DNA of 64,000 nt. Source: an uncultured Bacteroidales bacterium (lineage in GTDB: Bacteria > Bacteroidota > Bacteroidia > Bacteroidales > UBA932). The stretch is from NCBI GenBank assembly GCA_900320795.1, contig ONTQ01000010.1, forward strand, positions 1 to 64,000, read 5' to 3'. Below, in pieces: positions 59,972 through 64,000 of this stretch; positions within the stretch are counted from its first letter, which is position 1, and each line of letters begins with the position of its first letter. The position numbers and the translations under genes are program-made. The notes beneath the pieces are model-generated. The model was not told where the DNA came from, searched no databases, and saw only the letters and a program-made list of their open reading frames with translations.

Positions 59972-62827
59972 TTACTCCGCCTCCTGAAGAATGATGTCGG
60001 AGACGACGATTTCCGTGCCGGCAGGGAAACGGCCGAAGTCGAGCACCAGCATAAGGGTTTCATCGGCACCATTGTCCATGGAAACGCCTTTCTGCTTGTA
60101 AACGACGTTTTCGAAAGCGGTGAGGCTCACGCCGTTGTCATAGAAGAACTCGATGCCGCCGGGGTCGGTGTTGGAGGTCATCTTCACGGTGGCCACGCCG
60201 TCCGAAGAGGCGTTGAGGGTGAGGGAAACGGCATACAGTTTTCCCGGATTGACGGGAATGCCCGTGTGCAGTTTCACCTGGCCCTGCCATTCGCTGCCGC
60301 CCACGCCGTCAGGGACAGTGAGGGTGAGTTTGCCGTCGGCATAGGTGGCCTGCGGATCCAGACCGCCGCTCCAGTCGGCCGGGCTGAACCAGGTCTCCAG
60401 GTCCACGGTAGCATCGGCCCAGATATCCTCGCCATAGGAAACCAGGCTGAGTTCCTGGACGGTGATGTCGGAGACCGTCACCTCGGTACCGGCCGGCAGG
60501 CGGCCGAAGTCGAAGACAATCATGATGGTTTCGCCCTCGCCGTTGTCCATCTGGACGCGGTCTTTTTTGATAACCACATCCTCGAAGGCCGATACGGTGA
60601 TGCCGTTGTCATAGAAGAACTCGATGCCACCGGGATCGGTGTTGGAGGTCATCTTGGCGGTGATGGTGCCATCGGCTCCGGCATTCACCTTGGCGGAGAA
60701 GCTGTACATCTTGTTGGGATCGATAGCGATGGTGGAGTGCAGTTTCACCTGTCCCTGCCATTCGCTGCCGCCCACGCCGTCAGGGACGGTGAGGGTGAGC
60801 TTGCCGTCGGCATAGGTGGCCTGCGGATCCAGGCCGCCGGACCAGTCGGCCGGGCTGAACCAGGTCTCCAGTTCGGCACTGCAGTCCCAGAGGTTGTCCC
60901 CGTAGGAGATGCTGCCGGTCTGAACTTCGTTGAGCAGGATGTCGGTAACGACAATCTCGGTACCCGCGGGCAGGCGGCCGAAGTCGAAGACCACCATGAC
61001 GGTCTCGCCATCGCCGTTGTCCATGCTCACGCCGGCCTTTTCGAAGGCCAGGTCGGCAAAGGCAGCAAGCTCGACACCGTTGTCATAGAAGAATTCGATG
61101 CCACCGGGATCGGTGTTGGAGGTCATCTTGGCGGTGATGGCGCCGTCGGAGCTGGCGTTGATCTTGGCCCGGAAGGAATACTTCTTGGCCGGATCGATGG
61201 CAATGTCTGTGTGCAGTTTCACCTGGCCCTGCCATTCGCTGCCGCCCGTTCCTTCGGGAACCGTCAGCGTGAGTTTGCCGTCGGCATAGGTCGCCTGCGG
61301 ATCCAGGCCGCCGGACCAGTCGGCCGGACTGAACCAGGTCTCCAGTTCTACCTGGGCGCCGGCCCAGAGTTCCTTGCCGTAGATCACGACCTCGTCACTC
61401 TCTTCGTCTTCCTCTCCACCGGGCTCCTCGCTGGGAAGGATAGTGCCGTCGTCGACAGCGTGGTCCTTGATGACGATGTTGGCCAGGGAGACGACGGTGC
61501 CGTCGGCATTGCCGCCGAAGTCGAAGACCATCTTCACGCCGTTCGGGGCGTCGATGCCCTTGAGGTCAGTGAGATAGTAGATGGTTTCACCGGCATCGAT
61601 GGGAACGCGGTTGGCAAACAGGAAGTTGTCGTCGCTGCCCACGTCAGTGAGCTTGAAGGTGACACCCGGGAGGGCCTTGTTGGTGTTCACGATGACGGAG
61701 AAGTCGTAGTTCTTGTCGGCCGTCAGCACGACGGGGTCGTCGGGCAGGATGAAGAACTGGGCCTGCCACTGGTCAGCGGTGGCGGCGGGGAGTGTCAGGG
61801 TGTACTCGGCACCTTCCTGGATGGTCTCAGGATTATCGATCTGGGACCAGCCGGGGGCGTAGTAGTAACTGAAGCTGTGGGCGGCATCGGCCGGCTTCCA
61901 GATGTTGGAATCGGCATTGTACTTGAATCCCTTGAACACATAGGCGGCAGCCTTTGAGGTGAGGATGAAGTGCCAGGCGATGCTGCCGTTGTCATGGACG
62001 AGTTCCAGGGTCTCGCGGGTGAGGCTCAAGACCTTGAATTCCGGAGCGGCCCAGAAGTCGTCATTATCGATATACGGGAACAGGGTATGGGCCGGAAGGA
62101 CCAGGTAGAGGTCATTTCCGCGATAGGTGAACGCGTACGAAGCGGTCTGGGCCGATACGGAAGCCACGTAGTCTTCGGTGGCGCCGTCCTTCTGTTCCAC
62201 GAACGGAGAGACGGTGACATCCTTGTTCACGTACACACCGCCATCCTCGCCCGGATCATAGGTGTAACTGCCGTCACCCGTAAAGGTAACGCGGTCTTCG
62301 TAAACGCCGAAAGCAGCCTTGTCTCCGGGGTTGGCCGCCCACCAGTTGACACCGGCAGTACCAGATTCACCACAACCCATGTGCTCAGCCACATCGCCGT
62401 CAATGCGCCACTCCTTGCTGTTGTCGGCAGAACTGCCGCCGGCGAGGAAGGTGATAAAGCGGTCGAAACTGGCGATGGTGTTGTCAATGTGGAAAGTGGT
62501 CTCCACGTAGTCGGGAGTGACACCGGAGGCGTTCATGATTTTCATGCGCACCTTGTAGTCACCGGCCACGGCGAAAATGCGTTTGAAGCCATTCTGGGCC
62601 TTGTATTCAGTGTACGCTCCGTCCTTGTCCTGGAAGAGCCAGACGGGTATCACGGCTTTGGAATCAACGGAGAAAGTGACCTGGTTGATTTCCTGATCGA
62701 CCGAAATGACGGGCGCGAAAGCGGAAGCGGTCTTGGGAGCATTGGCCTCGGAGGGGTGGTTGATCTCCTCCTTGGCGCAGGCAAAGACCGTCAGGGCTGC
62801 AATAAGGATATATGCAATCTTTTTCAT
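59972..62827 (-). CDS. Surface glycan-binding lipoprotein with three tandem carbohydrate-binding repeats
   Basis: 951 aa, lipobox LTVFACAK. PKD-like N-terminal domain (to about residue 120), then a domain with EHMGCGESGTAGVNWWAA typical of SGBP proteins of glucan loci and another beta-sandwich (about 330-485). Three CBM4/9-like repeats of about 157 aa fill the C-terminal half, each containing LETWFSPADWSGGLDPQATY and MTSNTDPGGIEFFYDNG. They are nearly identical to each other. It lies 12 nt after susD and binds polysaccharide at the cell surface before hydrolysis. Confidence 0.88.
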   Translation of the reverse strand: MKKIAYILIAALTVFACAKEEINHPSEANAPKTASAFAPVISVDQEINQVTFSVDSKAVIPVWLFQDKDGAYTEYKAQNGFKRIFAVAGDYKVRMKIMNASGVTPDYVETTFHIDNTIASFDRFITFLAGGSSADNSKEWRIDGDVAEHMGCGESGTAGVNWWAANPGDKAAFGVYEDRVTFTGDGSYTYDPGEDGGVYVNKDVTVSPFVEQKDGATEDYVASVSAQTASYAFTYRGNDLYLVLPAHTLFPYIDNDDFWAAPEFKVLSLTRETLELVHDNGSIAWHFILTSKAAAYVFKGFKYNADSNIWKPADAAHSFSYYYAPGWSQIDNPETIQEGAEYTLTLPAATADQWQAQFFILPDDPVVLTADKNYDFSVIVNTNKALPGVTFKLTDVGSDDNFLFANRVPIDAGETIYYLTDLKGIDAPNGVKMVFDFGGNADGTVVSLANIVIKDHAVDDGTILPSEEPGGEEDEESDEVVIYGKELWAGAQVELETWFSPADWSGGLDPQATYADGKLTLTVPEGTGGSEWQGQVKLHTDIAIDPAKKYSFRAKINASSDGAITAKMTSNTDPGGIEFFYDNGVELAAFADLAFEKAGVSMDNGDGETVMVVFDFGRLPAGTEIVVTDILLNEVQTGSISYGDNLWDCSAELETWFSPADWSGGLDPQATYADGKLTLTVPDGVGGSEWQGQVKLHSTIAIDPNKMYSFSAKVNAGADGTITAKMTSNTDPGGIEFFYDNGITVSAFEDVVIKKDRVQMDNGEGETIMIVFDFGRLPAGTEVTVSDITVQELSLVSYGEDIWADATVDLETWFSPADWSGGLDPQATYADGKLTLTVPDGVGGSEWQGQVKLHTGIPVNPGKLYAVSLTLNASSDGVATVKMTSNTDPGGIEFFYDNGVSLTAFENVVYKQKGVSMDNGADETLMLVLDFGRFPAGTEIVVSDIILQEAE
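59990..61380. repeat. Three ~470-bp tandem repeats in the glycan-binding protein gene
   Basis: The same landmark CAGTTTCACCTGkCCCTGCC occurs at 60271, 60740 and 61214, with long near-identical stretches on both sides. High DNA identity suggests recent duplication or ongoing gene conversion. Confidence 0.85.
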
Positions 62828-62839
62828 ATTCTGCGTCGA

Positions 62840-64000
62840 TTAATAGTTATTCTGAACCAGTTCGTGCGTAAGGCCTTCCGTGGCATCCAGTTCGTGCTGA
62901 GGGAAGGGCAGGTACTTCTTGCTGGCGCTCCAGGTGTTGGTGCGGTAGCCATAGGCGTCCGGGACCAGCACGGTGGGGGCGTCACCCCAGCGGATGAGGT
63001 CCCAGTAGCGCTTGCCCTCACCCACGAACTCCAGACGGCGCTCCTGCTTGATGTTTTCCAGGCTCAAGGCAACGGTAGCACCACCCAGGGAACGGCCGTG
63101 AACGGCGTTGAGCCAAGCGTCGGCACCGGAGGTATTGCCCGTGCGGACGGCGAGTTCGGCAGCGTTCAGGAGGCACTCCGAATAACGGTAGATGCGCAGG
63201 TTGTTGTTGAAGTTGAGGTCACCGTCATACTGGGCATCGGCATTGTTGGCCTTGTAGGCGACATACTTCTCAAGGAAGAAGCCGGTGTCCTGATAACGGG
63301 CATTGTAGGTACCGGAACCGGTATTGCGGGCATCCCAGCAGGTGGCGGCGCGACGGGCGTCGGCGGCGTCGTACATCTCGTACGTTTCCACACGCACCGG
63401 AGCGAAGCCCCAGCCGCTGTCATGCTCGCCGTCACCTGACCAGTCGGCCGGAGAAATCAGGCGCGGAAGAACCGTGCCGCCCACGCCGCGGACCCAGCTC
63501 CAGGAGCGCTGTGCGCCGTCGTCCTTGTAGCTCACCTCGAAGATGGACTCGCTGCTCCATTCGCCGCTTTCCTTGAAAATCTGGCCGAAATCGGGCAGGA
63601 GTTCGTAGTTGGAATCGTTAATGATTTCCTTCATGTAACCGAGGGCCGTGGCGAAGCGGGATTCGTCGTTCTGGTACAGGACAGCCTCGGCATACAGCAT
63701 GTAGGCCATGGCCTTGGTAACGCGGCCGATGTTGGCGTCGTCCCATTTCATGGGAAGGACGTTGAGGGCGATGGCGCCTTCCAGGTCGGCGATGAATTTT
63801 CCATAGACCTCATCGGCCTGGAACTGCTCGCAGGTGAAGTCACCGGTGAGGTTCTCCTCATAGTAGGGGATGTTGCCCCAGAATTTCCAGAGGATGTTAT
63901 AGTAGAAAACGCGGAGGACGCGGACCTGGGCCTCGATAAGGGTCTTGGCGCTGTCGGTCAGGCCTTCCGTCCAGCCGATGTAGGTGAGGACGTCGTTGCA
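62840..64000 (-). CDS. SusD/RagB-family nutrient-binding lipoprotein, C-terminal part
   Basis: 386 residues are visible and the 5' end is outside the window. SusD features: RVLRVFYYNILWKFWGNIPYYEENL, AKAMAYMLYAEAVLY-type TPR helices, LRIYRYSECLLNAAELAVRTG and the C-terminal KQERRLEFVGEGKRYWDLIRWGD. SusD caps the SusC transporter and binds glycan. Its operon companions (SGBP, GH16, GH3) point to a beta-glucan such as laminarin. susC should lie just beyond 64000. Confidence 0.95.
   Translation of the reverse strand, partial: CNDVLTYIGWTEGLTDSAKTLIEAQVRVLRVFYYNILWKFWGNIPYYEENLTGDFTCEQFQADEVYGKFIADLEGAIALNVLPMKWDDANIGRVTKAMAYMLYAEAVLYQNDESRFATALGYMKEIINDSNYELLPDFGQIFKESGEWSSESIFEVSYKDDGAQRSWSWVRGVGGTVLPRLISPADWSGDGEHDSGWGFAPVRVETYEMYDAADARRAATCWDARNTGSGTYNARYQDTGFFLEKYVAYKANNADAQYDGDLNFNNNLRIYRYSECLLNAAELAVRTGNTSGADAWLNAVHGRSLGGATVALSLENIKQERRLEFVGEGKRYWDLIRWGDAPTVLVPDAYGYRTNTWSASKKYLPFPQHELDATEGLTHELVQNNY

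Noticed and set aside
60266..61957. Long open frame antisense to the glycan-binding protein gene
   Set aside because: It is a product of the three DNA repeats being open on both strands; no signal peptide or domain.

Overview
The window looks like a chromosomal segment of a GC-rich member of the Bacteroidales. The evidence is the SusD/surface-glycan-binding-protein/GH16/GH3 polysaccharide locus at the right end, BACON-domain and FISUMP-like lipoproteins, the Bacteroidetes promoter signature (TTG, 19-20 bp, TAnnTTTG) before many genes, no obvious Shine-Dalgarno sequences, and a MurA with Asp in place of the catalytic Cys. Genus cannot be fixed from the sequence alone. There are no tRNA or rRNA genes, no CRISPR array, and no transposase or phage genes.

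Layout. 1-4.7 kb (minus): start of rplC behind its own promoter and an attenuator-like leader, a degenerate mannose-1-phosphate guanylyltransferase, yraN, mutS2 and cdaA. 4.8-10.5 kb (plus): aspartokinase/homoserine dehydrogenase, a GH106 rhamnosidase and rubrerythrin. 10.6-24.9 kb (minus): a nearly complete diaminopimelate (succinylase) pathway (dapB, dapE-like, asd, dapD, dapA, dapF, dapC-like aminotransferase) followed upstream by murA, murB and aspS, with a GH20 hexosaminidase and a ThuA-like lipoprotein inserted. Aspartate therefore flows through ThrA and Asd to meso-DAP and then peptidoglycan almost entirely from genes in this window. 25.3-34.0 kb: a giant BACON/LRR-like lipoprotein and a FISUMP-like ORF in the same frame separated by one amber codon, divergent from a Kelch-TM-AraC membrane regulator, then a HAD lipoprotein and ksgA. 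35-39.6 kb (minus): MBOAT acyltransferase with two SGNH proteins. 39.6-44.5 kb: mdh, a probable 6S RNA, a phosphopantetheinyl transferase and nrdDG. 44.5-55 kb: ECF sigma factor with a membrane-anchored beta-barrel partner, TPR protein, EnvC-like factor, ispE, a lipoprotein, yifB, tsaE and a ccsA/resB fusion. 55-64 kb (minus): a beta-glucan utilisation locus (susD, triple-repeat glycan-binding protein, GH16, GH3, CotH).

The most striking pattern is that at least five conserved housekeeping enzymes (DapE-like, DapF, the DapC-like aminotransferase, MurB, KsgA) carry extra in-frame segments encoded by short fold-back repeats. Some of these repeats also occur between genes here. This resembles the Rickettsia palindromic elements that insert in-frame into proteins, but with several unrelated repeat families in one small region. 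Other points of interest are a set of promoters whose -7 box ends only 4-7 nt before the start codon (probable leaderless mRNAs), a shared AGAATWATTCT palindrome upstream of cdaA/thrA and nrdD, a 52-bp tandem hairpin array, a repeated 66-bp hairpin element, and a strong excess of the heptamer ATCGGCC/GGCCGAT.
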